Program-made: the position numbers and the translations under genes | Assembly: GCA_946188165.1 (NCBI GenBank) | Contig: CAMHTW010000009.1 | Location: 1 to 64,000 of the forward strand | Length of the DNA stretch: 64,000 bases | Direction of reading: 5' to 3' | Origin: an uncultured Prevotella sp. | GTDB lineage: Bacteria > Bacteroidota > Bacteroidia > Bacteroidales > Bacteroidaceae | Notes under the pieces: generated by a model | The model's input: only the letters and a program-made list of their open reading frames with translations | Database searches by the model: none | Told to the model about the DNA's origin: nothing | In this document: in pieces, positions 50,331 through 59,758 of the stretch | Numbering within the stretch: the stretch's first letter is position 1 | Layout of the letters: every line of letters starts with the position of its first letter

Positions 50331-51839
50331 ATGGCAAAGAAAGAAAATACAACCTCAATAGGTTTTGAGGATGCGATATGGAGGGCTGCGGATAAGCTTC
50401 GTGGTAATCTGAATGCTTCTGAATATGAAGGTGTGGTTCTTGGACTCATCTTCCTGAAGTATATCAGCGATAAGTTTGAGGCGAAGTTTAAGGAACTTTC
50501 CGAAGACGAATATGCTGACGTTGAGGATAAAGACGAATACGAAGCAGATGGCGTTTTCTTTGTCCCGCAAGATGCACGTTGGAGCGTTATATCTCAGGCA
50601 GCACACACCCCACAGATTGGTAAGGTGATAGATGATGCGTTGGAGGCAATAGAACGTGAGAATACCAAGTTGAAAGGTGTGCTTCCTTCCAACTATGCCC
50701 GTCCAGAACTTGACAAACGCCGCTTGGGTGATGTGGTTGACCTGTTTACCAATATCCACATGCTGGCATCAGGTGATGAGAAAGACCTGCTTGGCAGAGT
50801 CTATGAATACTGCCTGCAGAAGTTCGCCTCGATGGAAGGCAAGAATGCAGGCGAATTCTATACCCCCAGCTGCATAGTTCGCACTATCGTAGAAATACTG
50901 CAGCCCTATGCAGGTCGTGTCTATGACCCCTGCTGTGGTTCAGGCGGTATGTTTGTGCAGAGTGCCAAGTTTATACAGAACCATCAGAAGGACATTAACA
51001 ATATCAGCGTATATGGTCAGGAAGCCAACCCTTCTACATGGAAGATGGCCCACATGAATGTTGCCATCCGAGGTTTGGAAGCCAATCTGGGTAAGTCATA
51101 CGCAGATACCTTCTTTGATGACCAGCACCCCACCTTGAAGGCAGACTTCATCATGGCAAATCCTCCTTTCAATCTCAGCGACTGGGGTGCAGATAAGTTG
51201 GCTAATGATGTACGTTGGAAGTTTGGCATCCCACCAGCAGGCAATGCTAACTTTGCTTGGATGCTGCACATGATTCATCACCTGTCACCTACAGGTCGTA
51301 TTGGCTTGGTGTTGGCTAATGGTGCTTTGAGCAGTCAGACGGGAGGCGAAGGTGTGATACGTCAGAAGATAGTAGAAGCCGACTTGGTGGAGGGCATTAT
51401 AGCTTTGCCTTCGCAGCTGTTCTACTCAACAGGTATTCCAGTCAGTCTATGGTTCCTCTCACGCAATAAGCAGCAGGCAGGCAAGGTATTGTTTGTTGAC
51501 GCCAGAAATATGGGTACTATGGTAACCCGTGCAGTACGAGAGCTGATGCAAGAAGACATCACGAAGATTGCTTCTACCTTTGAGGCTTTCCGCAATGGAA
51601 CCCTTGAAGATGAAAAGGGCTTCTGTGCAGTCAAGACCTTACAGGACATCGCAGCACAAGATTTCATCCTGACTCCAGGCCGCTATGTAGGCATAGCAGA
51701 GCAAGAAGATGACGGCGAACCATTTGCAGATAAGATGAAGCGCCTAACCTCAGAACTCAGTGGACTCTTTGCAGAGAGCCATCGTCTTGAGGATGAGATA
51801 AAGAAACAGTTGAGTAGTATTGGTTTTGGAATCAATTAA
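50331..51839 (+). CDS. hsdM: Type I restriction system methyltransferase subunit
   Basis: This encodes 502 residues. Adenine-N6 methylase subunit. The N-terminal HsdM helical domain (AIWRAADKLRGNLNASEYEG) is followed by motif I DPCCGSGGMF (199-208) and motif IV NPPF (277-280) in MANPPFNLSDWG. EFYTPSCIVRTIVEIL is the family's linker. It opens the type I operon and ends 4 bp before the first DUF1016 gene; its C-terminal coil (AESHRLEDEIKKQLSSIGFG) is intact. Confidence 0.95.
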   Translation: MAKKENTTSIGFEDAIWRAADKLRGNLNASEYEGVVLGLIFLKYISDKFEAKFKELSEDEYADVEDKDEYEADGVFFVPQDARWSVISQAAHTPQIGKVIDDALEAIERENTKLKGVLPSNYARPELDKRRLGDVVDLFTNIHMLASGDEKDLLGRVYEYCLQKFASMEGKNAGEFYTPSCIVRTIVEILQPYAGRVYDPCCGSGGMFVQSAKFIQNHQKDINNISVYGQEANPSTWKMAHMNVAIRGLEANLGKSYADTFFDDQHPTLKADFIMANPPFNLSDWGADKLANDVRWKFGIPPAGNANFAWMLHMIHHLSPTGRIGLVLANGALSSQTGGEGVIRQKIVEADLVEGIIALPSQLFYSTGIPVSLWFLSRNKQQAGKVLFVDARNMGTMVTRAVRELMQEDITKIASTFEAFRNGTLEDEKGFCAVKTLQDIAAQDFILTPGRYVGIAEQEDDGEPFADKMKRLTSELSGLFAESHRLEDEIKKQLSSIGFGIN

Positions 51840-51843
51840 TACG

Positions 51844-52983
51844 ATGGAAGAGAATAAAAATATAGCAATAAAAGTGGAACAGCAGAATAATGTGCTGTTT
51901 CAGGATGCCTGTCAGATTATTGAGCAGGCTCAGGAATCGGCTTATCGTCAAGTCAACGAGACGCTGATTAAGCGCAATTGGCTCTTGGGCCTAAGAATTC
52001 AGCATGAGGTGTTGAAAGACAAACGCGCTGAATATGGTGAACAGGTGGTAAAGGTTTTAGCAAAGGAACTGACCGCAAAATATGGAGAAGGTTTTACTTG
52101 GAGAAATTTATATAACTATATCGATTTTTACTCAACATATAGCAGTTTTTTCTTGAAGGAGAATGGTGAGTCTGCAAACGTTCAGACGATTTTGCACGCA
52201 CTGAGTGCAAAATCTGAAAACATTTTCCACGCACTGCGTGCAAAATCTCCAATCAGGCTTTCATGGACCCATTACCGTATTATTTTACAGGAAAATACGG
52301 ACAGAGGCAGAGTGTGGTATGAGCAAGAAGCAGCACGCGAAATGTGGAGTACACGTACCTTGCAGCGCAATGTTAGCAGCCAGTACTATCATCGTTTACT
52401 CCAGTCGCAGAATAAGGAAGCTGTGCGAGGAGAGATGAAGCAACTGACGGCCCCGTTGCAGGACAAACTGGAGTACCTGAAAAATCCTGTAGTGGCAGAG
52501 TTTCTTGGCTTTAAGAATAATACTGATTATACGGAGAGTGATTTGGAACAAAGCATCATCGATCATCTTATCCAGTTCCTCATGGAATTAGGAAAAGGTT
52601 TTGCCTTCGTTGACCGTCAGAAGCATATTCATACGGAGAAGGAAGATTATTATATAGATCTTGTGTTTTACAACTATCATCTTCGCAGTTTTGTGCTTAT
52701 CGACCTTAAAACTTCAAAACTTCGTCATCAGGACGTTGGGCAGATGGATATGTATGTGAGAATGTACGATGAGATGGTGCAACAGGAAGGACACAACCCA
52801 ACCATAGGACTCTTGCTTTGTGCTGAAACAGACGAAGACATTGCACGCTATTCCGTACTGAACAACAATGACCAACTATTTGCTGCGAAGTACCTTACAT
52901 ATATGCCTACAGAAGAGGAACTGCGTCGCGAGATTGAGCAACAGAAGGAATTTTTCCTTCTGCAACATAAGGAGGACGAGTGA
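51844..52983 (+). CDS. DUF1016 (YhcG-type) PDDEXK nuclease-like protein, first copy
   Basis: This encodes 379 residues. The N-terminal DUF1016 helical domain (YRQVNETLIKRNWLLGLRIQ, GEGFTWRNLYNYIDFY, RLSWTHYRIIL) is followed by a PD-(D/E)xK-like core: YYIDLVFYNYHL and FVLIDLKTSK with D-(x)n-D-x-K. Residues about 120-136 contain the duplicated HALSAKS and HALRAKS, encoded by two near-identical palindromic DNA repeats. The family is frequently found inside type I restriction loci and behaves as a nuclease or accessory factor of unknown role. The start at 51844 is preferred to 51820. It lies between hsdM and a second copy. Confidence 0.88.
   Translation: MEENKNIAIKVEQQNNVLFQDACQIIEQAQESAYRQVNETLIKRNWLLGLRIQHEVLKDKRAEYGEQVVKVLAKELTAKYGEGFTWRNLYNYIDFYSTYSSFFLKENGESANVQTILHALSAKSENIFHALRAKSPIRLSWTHYRIILQENTDRGRVWYEQEAAREMWSTRTLQRNVSSQYYHRLLQSQNKEAVRGEMKQLTAPLQDKLEYLKNPVVAEFLGFKNNTDYTESDLEQSIIDHLIQFLMELGKGFAFVDRQKHIHTEKEDYYIDLVFYNYHLRSFVLIDLKTSKLRHQDVGQMDMYVRMYDEMVQQEGHNPTIGLLLCAETDEDIARYSVLNNNDQLFAAKYLTYMPTEEELRREIEQQKEFFLLQHKEDE
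52190..52249. repeat. Two in-gene palindromic repeats
   Basis: TTTTGCAC (52190-52197) and GTGCAAAA (52205-52212) form a perfect stem-loop; about 30 bp on, the sequence CACGCACTGCGTGCAAAATCT repeats its right part. Both lie in frame within the first DUF1016 gene. Confidence 0.65.
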
Positions 52984-52985
52984 TT

Positions 52986-54056
52986 ATGGAAGAGAACAAA
53001 AACATGACAAATGCGTTGATGATGACCTCACAAGACCTGATACAAGACCTGCGTCAGATCATTGAGGATGCGCGTGGTCATTTTGCATCAACAGCCAACT
53101 ATGAATTGACCATGATGTATTGGCATATTGGCGAACGCATCAATCGCGAAGTACTTGGAAATCAACGCGCTGAGTATGGTAAGCAAATTGTGGCGCAAGT
53201 TGCGCAACAATTACAAGAAGAGTTTGGCAAAAAAGGATTTGAGGAAAGGACAATCCGCAGAATGATGCAATTTGCCCAAATGTTTCCTGATATTCAAATT
53301 GTGTCACCACTGGTGTCAAAATTGTCATGGTCTCATTTTCTGATAGTTATGCCACTTAAGGATGAACTGCAACGTGAGTTCTATCTGACGATGGCAGCAT
53401 CTGAAAGATGGAGCAAAAGAACCCTTCAGGCAAAAATTGATGGCATGCTCTTTGAGCGTACCGCCATTGCCACGAAGCCCGACCAACTGATTAAGAAAGA
53501 ACTCTCCACCTTGCGCGATGACAACATTATGTCACCTGACCTCGTATTCAAGAGCCCATATTTCTTGGAGTTTACAGGTTTGAAAGGAATGTATAGCGAA
53601 AGAGACCTTGAGGATAGCCTTGTGGCACATCTTGAGCAGTTCATCATCGAACTGGGTAACGGCTTCAGTTTTGTAGCCCGTCAAAAGCGGATGATTATCG
53701 ATGGTGAGGACTACTATCTCGACTTGCTTTTCTACCATCGTCGTCTGCATCGCTTGATAGCTATTGACCTCAAGTTGGGTCGCTTCAAAGCTCAGTACAA
53801 AGGACAGATGGAACTTTATCTGCGTTGGTTGGAAAAGAACGAGATGGAGCCAGGCGAGGATTCTCCACTTGGTTTGCTACTCTGTACTGAAGGTAACGAA
53901 GAGCAAATTGAACTGCTCCAACTCGACAAGTCAGGCATCAAGGTTGCACAATACATGACAGAACTGCCTCCACGTGATGTTTTGATGCGTCAGATTCAGA
54001 AGTCCCTTGAAGCAGTCAAAGCTCGCTTCGAAAACAATTTAGACGAAAAGGAATGA
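52986..54056 (+). CDS. DUF1016 (YhcG-type) PDDEXK nuclease-like protein, second copy
   Basis: This encodes 356 residues, only distantly similar to the first copy. DUF1016 part: ANYELTMMYWHIGERINREV, LGNQRAEYGKQIVAQVAQQL, KLSWSHFLIVMPL. Nuclease-like part: YYLDLLFYHRRLHRLIAIDL, then KLG, and GQMELYLRWL. The ATG at 52986 is 2 bp after the previous stop; it overlaps hsdS by 4 bases. Two diverged copies side by side suggest a heteromer or two specificities rather than a recent duplication. Confidence 0.88.
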   Translation: MEENKNMTNALMMTSQDLIQDLRQIIEDARGHFASTANYELTMMYWHIGERINREVLGNQRAEYGKQIVAQVAQQLQEEFGKKGFEERTIRRMMQFAQMFPDIQIVSPLVSKLSWSHFLIVMPLKDELQREFYLTMAASERWSKRTLQAKIDGMLFERTAIATKPDQLIKKELSTLRDDNIMSPDLVFKSPYFLEFTGLKGMYSERDLEDSLVAHLEQFIIELGNGFSFVARQKRMIIDGEDYYLDLLFYHRRLHRLIAIDLKLGRFKAQYKGQMELYLRWLEKNEMEPGEDSPLGLLLCTEGNEEQIELLQLDKSGIKVAQYMTELPPRDVLMRQIQKSLEAVKARFENNLDEKE

Positions 54057-55240
54057 TGGAAGAGTGGAAAGAATATAAGTTAGGGGAAGTTGTCAATATT
54101 TTAGACAGCAAACGCGTACCTCTATCCTCAAAGGAGAGAAGTACACGACAAGGCTGCTATCCATATTATGGTGCCCAAGGAATTATTGATTATATTGATG
54201 ATTATCTATTTGATGGGACATATTTACTTATTGCTGAAGATGGCGAGAATTTAAAATCGCAAAAGCAGAATGTTGCTCAGCTCGCCTCAGGTAAATATTG
54301 GGTAAACAATCATGCTCATATTCTAGAAAGTAATGGGGAAAGCGACATACGTTATATATGTTACCTGTTGAACACCCTAGATTTATCAGGTTATATAACT
54401 GGCTCCGCACAACCAAAATTGAATCAAGCAAATCTTGTAAAAATATCGATTAAGCTTCCTCCGTTAGAATTACAAAAGTATATCGCTGACTGCTTATCTG
54501 TTTTTGACAATAAAATTGAGGTTAATCGTAAGATAAACGAGAATTTGGAGCAGCAGGCACAGGCTTTGTTTAAGTCTTGGTTTGTAGATTTTGAGCCCTT
54601 CAAAAATGGAGAGTTTGTGGAGTCAGAATTGGGAATGATTCCGAAAGGATGGAGAGTGGGAACGTTAGATGAAATAGGAGATGTTGTTGGAGGAAGTACT
54701 CCGTCTAAATCAAAGCCAGAATTTTACACAGATAAAGGTTTTGCTTGGCTAACACCAAAGGACTTGTCAATATCAAATAACAAGTTTACAGCTAAAGGTG
54801 AAATTGATATAACTGAAGAAGGATATAAGAGTTGTAGTACTAAATTAATGCCGAAAGGGTCTGTCTTGTTCAGTTCTCGTGCTCCTATTGGTTACATAAC
54901 TATAGCAAAGAATGACATATGCACGAATCAAGGATTTAAATCTGTTGTTCCCAAATTAGCAGGAACGGCATTTATCTATTATTTCTTAAAAATATCAACA
55001 AAAGACATAGAAAATAAGGCAACTGGATCTACATTCAAAGAAGCATCAGGTGCATTAATGAAATCATTGCAATTGATTATAGCACCAGAAAGAATATTGC
55101 ATGATTTTGAGAATATAATGAAGCCTTTGTTTACGCAACAAGAGGTTCTCGAAGACGAATCCCGCCGCCTTGCGGAACTTCGCGATACACTCCTTCCAAA
55201 GCTGATGTCGGGAGAACTAAAAGTAAATGATATACATTAA
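54053..55240 (+). CDS. hsdS: Type I restriction system specificity subunit
   Basis: This encodes 395 residues. Two target-recognition domains are visible: the first from about residue 5 (KEYKLGEVVNILDSKRVPLS), the second from about 200 (GWRVGTLDEIGDVVGGSTPS), each followed by a conserved coiled coil (LEQQAQALFKSWFVDFEPF and RRLAELRDTLLPKLMSGEL). Both TRDs determine the bipartite DNA target. It is coupled to the second DUF1016 gene by a 4-base overlap. The A+T content of the TRDs is visibly higher than that of hsdM, as is usual for exchangeable TRDs. I saw no inverted hsdS fragment that would allow phase switching in this window. Confidence 0.92.
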   Translation: MMEEWKEYKLGEVVNILDSKRVPLSSKERSTRQGCYPYYGAQGIIDYIDDYLFDGTYLLIAEDGENLKSQKQNVAQLASGKYWVNNHAHILESNGESDIRYICYLLNTLDLSGYITGSAQPKLNQANLVKISIKLPPLELQKYIADCLSVFDNKIEVNRKINENLEQQAQALFKSWFVDFEPFKNGEFVESELGMIPKGWRVGTLDEIGDVVGGSTPSKSKPEFYTDKGFAWLTPKDLSISNNKFTAKGEIDITEEGYKSCSTKLMPKGSVLFSSRAPIGYITIAKNDICTNQGFKSVVPKLAGTAFIYYFLKISTKDIENKATGSTFKEASGALMKSLQLIIAPERILHDFENIMKPLFTQQEVLEDESRRLAELRDTLLPKLMSGELKVNDIH

Positions 55241-55246
55241 TATAAT

Positions 55247-58200
55247 ATGAATACCAACCACCATACAGAAGAAAGTTACGAGAACACATTGATACAGCTA
55301 TTCCAAGATTTGGGATATCAGTATGAGTGTGGTTACGACGTGGAGCGTGACTACAGGAATCCTTATTATGAGGGGGATTTGCGCGAGGCGTTACACAGGC
55401 AGAACCCCATGTTGAGTGAGGAGGTGCTGAATGAGGCGTTCCGCTTGATTACGCATGTGAATGAGGGTGTTCTGGAACAGCGTAACGAGCAGTTGATGGA
55501 CTATCTGCAGAATGGTGTGGAGGTAAAGTATGCAGAAGGGGGACGTTCAAAGACAGCCCTTGTAAATCTGATAAACTATGACAGCCCCTTGCAGAATCAT
55601 TTCAAGGTGGTGAATCAGTGGTCTGTCGTTGAATATGATAAAATACGTTGTGACTTGGTGGTATTCATCAATGGTCTGCCCCTTGTTGTGATAGAGTTGA
55701 AATCACCTACCAGGGAAGAAGCCAGTGATGAGGATGCCTATCTGCAAATAAAGCAGTATCAGCAGAAATGCCCTTCTTTATTTGTATATAATGCTTTCTC
55801 CGTTATCAGTGACCAACTGACCTCAAAGGCTGGAACCATCACTGCGAAGGAAAACCGCTACATGGAATGGAAGAGTGTAGATGGGACAGTAGAGACAAAT
55901 GCTATAGCTGACTACGAAACATTCTTCAATGGTATCTTCAGAAGAGAAAGACTCATTGATATCATACAGAACTTCATCTGCTTTGACCATAAGGACGGAA
56001 AGATAGCAAAAATAATGGGAGCCTATCATCAATACTTTGCTGTAAACAAAGCATTGGTAAAGACAGAAACGGCAATAGGTGGCGATGGTAAGATTGGCGT
56101 CTTCTGGCACACACAAGGCTCAGGAAAGAGTCTCTCAATGGTGTTTTATGTGCATAGGTTGATACAGCTCTATCCACAATGCACCATAGTGGTGGTGACT
56201 GACAGAAACGATTTGGACCAGCAGCTATATGAGCAGTTTGCAGGATGCCAGAAGTTTATAAGACAGGAACCGCAACGTGTTGGCTTCGACCTGAACGAAA
56301 AGGGTAAACTTACCAAAACGGCAGGACGTGAAGACCTCGTAAGGAAACTGAAAGACCTGCAGACGGGTGGTATCATCTTTACCACCATTCAGAAATTTGA
56401 GGAGGGAACAGGGTTGCTGAGTGACAGGAATAACATCATAGTAATCACAGACGAGGCACACCGTTCACAATATGGTGACGAACATTGGGATGCGAAAGCA
56501 GAGAAGATGAAGAAAGGCTTTGCGCTGTTTATGCGAGAGTCTTTGCCTCATGCCTCGTTCATAGGCTTTACAGGTACGCCAATTTCTCAAAGAGACAGAG
56601 ACACGAAGGAGGTATTTGGCGACTATATTGACGTCTATGATATGACGCAGGCTGTGGCTGATGGCGCCACAAAACCTGTTTACTATGAAAGCCGTGTCAT
56701 AAAACTGAATCTGAATGATGAAGCTCTGCACAAACTCGATGAAGAGTTTGACCGCCTGGCAGACGAAGGAGCAACGGATGAACAGATAAACAAAGCTCGT
56801 CAGGAGAATAGCGGACTGAAAGAAATATTGTGTCATCCTGATACGATAGACAGTCTTTGTAAAGACATTATTGAGCACTATGAAAAGAATCGCCAATTTG
56901 AACTGACGGGCAAGGCGATGATAGTGGCATATAATAAAGAGGCTGCTGTAAAGATTTACAGGAAGATGCTGGAACTGCGCCCAGAATGGACTGAGAAGAT
57001 TCATGTAGTGGCGAGTGCAGCAAATAATGACAAGGAAGAATGGCACGATGTGATAGATGCCAAGCGGAACAAAGAATATGCAGCCCTCTTCAAGGATGAC
57101 AATAGCCCAATGAAGATTGCCATTGTGGTGGATATGTGGCTGACAGGTTTTGATGTGCCAAGTCTTGCAACCATGTATGTCTATAAACCCATGAAAGAAC
57201 ACAACCTGATGCAGGCAATAGCCAGAGTAAACAGAGTGTTCCCTGAAAAGGAAGGAGGACTGGTTGTAGATTATGTGGGTATAGCAGGGGCTTTGAAACA
57301 AGCTATGCAGGACTATACAAGTCGTGACAAGAAGCAGTTTGGTGACCCAGATATCAGCAAGACGGCATTAGTAAAGTTCCAAGAGAAACTGGAAATCTGT
57401 CGTGACCTGATGCATGGATTCGATTATAGCAGATGGTATGAAGGTACAGACCCAGAACGCAGCAAACTGATTACAAGTGGTGTGAATTTCATGCTGGAGG
57501 GAGATAAGCAGGAAAGACGCAAAAACTTTATTACTGAAAGCCAATTACTGCATAATGCACAGACATTGTGTAAGTCGTTGATTCCTGATCATGATAAGTT
57601 GGAAGTCACCTTCATGGATGCCGTGAGGGTTATGCTTCTAAGACTGGATGCAAAAGGAACCACCATATCGAAGCACGATATAAACGAGCGAATATCTCGC
57701 TTATTGGAACAGAGTCTGCAAAGTCAGGGTGTGGAGGTGCTGACTCCCAATGTGAAATTCTCACTATTTGACCAGAGCTTCCTGAATGAGATAAAGAAGA
57801 TGAAAGAGCGCAATCTGGCTCTGAAACTTTTAGAGAATCTTGTTCGGGATAAAATACGGAAGTTTGAACGTACCAATATCGTACAAAGTCTGAAATTCAG
57901 TGAGATGATGAATAATGCTCTGTCTAACTACCTAAAAGGTATGCTAACCAATGAAGAGGTGATAGCAGAACTGCTTAGGATGGCAGAAGAAATCAGACGA
58001 TGTGAAGAGGAAGGCAACGAGTTGGGACTGACTACAGAAGAGAAGGCTTTCTATGATGCACTCAGTTCACCTGAAGGAGTGAAGGACGCATATTCAAGTG
58101 AGGAATTCGTAAAACTCACAAAAGAACTGACAGAGCAGCTTCGCAAGAATAGAACTATAGACTGGAATCACAAGGATTCGGCTCGCGCCAAAATGCGAGT

Positions 58201-58624
58201 GATGGTAAAACGTCTGCTGAAGAAATATCACTATCCACCAGAGGGGCAGGAGCAGGCTCTTCAAACGGTAATGGCTCAATGTAACAGATGGGCAGATGAT
58301 GAAGGAAACTTTACGTTTGTGACATCTCGCTCTCAAACAAATGGCAGGAAGGCTGCGGAAATACAACTTATTCCAGAAGGCTCGATGCTTAAGGATATTG
58401 AAGTTGATGACGATGTGCGCCGCTTAGTTCACAATATGATGGAACTTTATGAGGGTACAACTATCATGAATATTGTCATAGAATGTCAGAAAGAGTATCA
58501 GCAGAAATATTTCAGCATGAAAACTAATGACTGGCGCCACCTGATTCGTGACTATGTCAGAATGGTTACTGAACGTCCAGAACTTCAAGAGGAAGAGGTA
58601 TTCAGGTTTGTGATAGCTGGATAA
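55247..58624 (+). CDS. hsdR: Type I restriction system endonuclease/translocase subunit
   Basis: This encodes 1125 residues. The N-terminal PD-(D/E)xK nuclease has E150-x-K152 in VVIELKSP, with the preceding D in CDLVVFINGLP. The SF2 motor has Walker A GSGKS (291-295), DEAH (402-405), SFIGFTGTPIS, and later WLTGFDVPSLATMY and QAIARVNRVFP. The C-terminal helical part ends in EEEVFRFVIAG. It starts 6 bp after hsdS, and the gene looks intact. A tandem array and terminator follow. Confidence 0.95.
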   Translation: MNTNHHTEESYENTLIQLFQDLGYQYECGYDVERDYRNPYYEGDLREALHRQNPMLSEEVLNEAFRLITHVNEGVLEQRNEQLMDYLQNGVEVKYAEGGRSKTALVNLINYDSPLQNHFKVVNQWSVVEYDKIRCDLVVFINGLPLVVIELKSPTREEASDEDAYLQIKQYQQKCPSLFVYNAFSVISDQLTSKAGTITAKENRYMEWKSVDGTVETNAIADYETFFNGIFRRERLIDIIQNFICFDHKDGKIAKIMGAYHQYFAVNKALVKTETAIGGDGKIGVFWHTQGSGKSLSMVFYVHRLIQLYPQCTIVVVTDRNDLDQQLYEQFAGCQKFIRQEPQRVGFDLNEKGKLTKTAGREDLVRKLKDLQTGGIIFTTIQKFEEGTGLLSDRNNIIVITDEAHRSQYGDEHWDAKAEKMKKGFALFMRESLPHASFIGFTGTPISQRDRDTKEVFGDYIDVYDMTQAVADGATKPVYYESRVIKLNLNDEALHKLDEEFDRLADEGATDEQINKARQENSGLKEILCHPDTIDSLCKDIIEHYEKNRQFELTGKAMIVAYNKEAAVKIYRKMLELRPEWTEKIHVVASAANNDKEEWHDVIDAKRNKEYAALFKDDNSPMKIAIVVDMWLTGFDVPSLATMYVYKPMKEHNLMQAIARVNRVFPEKEGGLVVDYVGIAGALKQAMQDYTSRDKKQFGDPDISKTALVKFQEKLEICRDLMHGFDYSRWYEGTDPERSKLITSGVNFMLEGDKQERRKNFITESQLLHNAQTLCKSLIPDHDKLEVTFMDAVRVMLLRLDAKGTTISKHDINERISRLLEQSLQSQGVEVLTPNVKFSLFDQSFLNEIKKMKERNLALKLLENLVRDKIRKFERTNIVQSLKFSEMMNNALSNYLKGMLTNEEVIAELLRMAEEIRRCEEEGNELGLTTEEKAFYDALSSPEGVKDAYSSEEFVKLTKELTEQLRKNRTIDWNHKDSARAKMRVMVKRLLKKYHYPPEGQEQALQTVMAQCNRWADDEGNFTFVTSRSQTNGRKAAEIQLIPEGSMLKDIEVDDDVRRLVHNMMELYEGTTIMNIVIECQKEYQQKYFSMKTNDWRHLIRDYVRMVTERPELQEEEVFRFVIAG

Positions 58625-58688
58625 ATAAATTTAGATTTTTCAAGATAGTTAGATAGGATGAATATGAAGAAACTCTATCCATACTCTA

Positions 58689-58770
58689 AGCTGCTTCTAG
58701 GCTGCTTCTAGGCTGCTTCTAGGCTGCTTCTAGGCTTACTCAAGAGTATGCCTGCAGTATAGCAAGAGCG
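58689..58770. repeat. 11-bp tandem array, four units, with conserved tail
   Basis: AGCTGCTTCTA followed by three GGCTGCTTCTA units (58700-58732), then GGCTTACTCAAGAGTATGCC. The unit and the tail match the array at 210-345. Together with that array it brackets nearly the whole window. Confidence 0.85.
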
Positions 58771-58805
58771 AAGCAAAAAAAATGATGTACATTTATTAAG
58801 ATAGA

Positions 58806-58838
58806 AGCGGCCACCTATAATAAGTAGCCGCTTTTTTT
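58806..58838 (+). terminator. Intrinsic terminator after the type I locus
   Basis: AGCGGC (58806-58811) and GCCGCT (58827-58832) with a T-run to 58838. Confidence 0.8.
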
Positions 58839-58977
58839 AGTCTTCTTTGAAGAATGATCCTTTGGGGATCTCGCTTTCACAAGCATTACCTTTGAGGACT
58901 ATCTGCGATCGTTCGACGTGACGAGTGATCTGAGACTGCAGTTCAACCGGATGGCAAATACGTCTGAAGTTAATGGA

Positions 58978-59023
58978 GAAAAAATGGCGCGGCACCGTGG
59001 TTGGTGTCGCGCTAATGTTTTTT
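58978..59023. terminator. Bidirectional terminator
   Basis: GCGCGGCACC (58987-58996) and GGTGTCGCGC (59003-59012) form a 10-bp stem with one imperfect pair. A-run on the left (58978-58984) and T-run on the right serve both directions; it ends the 33-codon gene on the minus strand. The segment 58840-58977 shows only a fragmentary minus-strand frame of unknown origin. Confidence 0.75.
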
Positions 59024-59123
59024 AGGAGTACCATATAGATGGCATAGGTTTCTTCGCATTCGATTCAACCTTCTTTTGGTTGACCGTCATCTTCTCTTCT
59101 TTTACTTCTGTCTTCATATACAT
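59022..59123 (-). CDS. 33-residue protein, unknown
   Basis: Reading begins MYMKTEVKEEKM and ends PMPSIWYS. TATTTTTG (59153-59146) upstream matches the -7 consensus and a terminator follows at once, so promoter, short frame and terminator form a compact unit. The composition is lysine/glutamate-rich with a hydrophobic end. Bacteroidota carry many such short genes near HU-like proteins. No function can be given, and the second ATG at 59117 may be the true start. Confidence 0.5.
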   Translation of the reverse strand: MYMKTEVKEEKMTVNQKKVESNAKKPMPSIWYS

Positions 59124-59363
59124 AGTTGGTTGATTTTTGTTGATGCAAAAATAGGGAATATTTCATATTATTGTTCTTTTATCGAACAATTTTTAGGGGA
59201 GATTAACATAATTCTACTGATTGTTGTATTTCTATTCACGGAATATCCAAAAGAAATTGAATATCAAGGTAATTGTGATTTAGAAATTCTGTGTCTTTTT
59301 GTAAACGAACACTCCTTCATACCTTTGCTGAAAAATTCAAAGATATGAGACGTGATTACTCTT

Positions 59364-59729
59364 TCAATTCTCAATATAGTGGGCCATGCGGGGTGGCGCA
59401 GAGATGTAGTCAACGGCCCAGTCTGGGTGTGCTTTCAGTTCCAGGTCGTTGGACGACTTGCCCGTGAAACGGTGCTGCGGGGCCTGCCACTGGCGCTGGT
59501 TGTTCACCTCACGCATCCGCTGTACCACTTCGAACAGTCGTGCTCGTCCACCAATGCCGTAGGCTTTCAAAGAGGGTGAAACGGCCAGACAGATGGTTTT
59601 CTCAGTACGGCTGACATCTGCCACCACAAGGTTCGTGGTCAGAGGGTCAAGTCCTCTGTCCACGCACTCTACTGAAGCGTAAAACGACTTCAGGTCGATG
59701 GCTATGTATGTCCGCTGAGCGTCCTGCAT
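59364..59729 (-). pseudogene. Truncated Y-family DNA polymerase (UmuC/DinB-like)
   Basis: The frame begins MQDAQRTYIAIDLKSFYASV, with the first catalytic Asp in IDLKSFYASVE, and continues through CLAVSPSLKAYGI, the RARLFEVV palm region and APPRMAHYIE, then stops. The second catalytic acidic pair and thumb and little-finger domains are missing, so it cannot be a working polymerase. Related full-length proteins run to more than 400 residues. It is oriented toward the accessory block and probably lost its 3' part by deletion. Confidence 0.8.
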
Positions 59730-59758
59730 CCGTTATTATCTGTGAAATGGGACAAAGT

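Noticed and set aside
54053..55240. Phase-variable hsdS shufflon
   Set aside because: No second hsdS fragment, inverted repeat pair or tyrosine recombinase gene is visible in the window.
58837..59034. 65-codon minus-strand frame
   Set aside because: Its start lies in the terminator and in the 33-codon gene; the C-terminal part (from about FRRICHPVELQ) looks coding-like but incomplete, so it was not listed as a gene.
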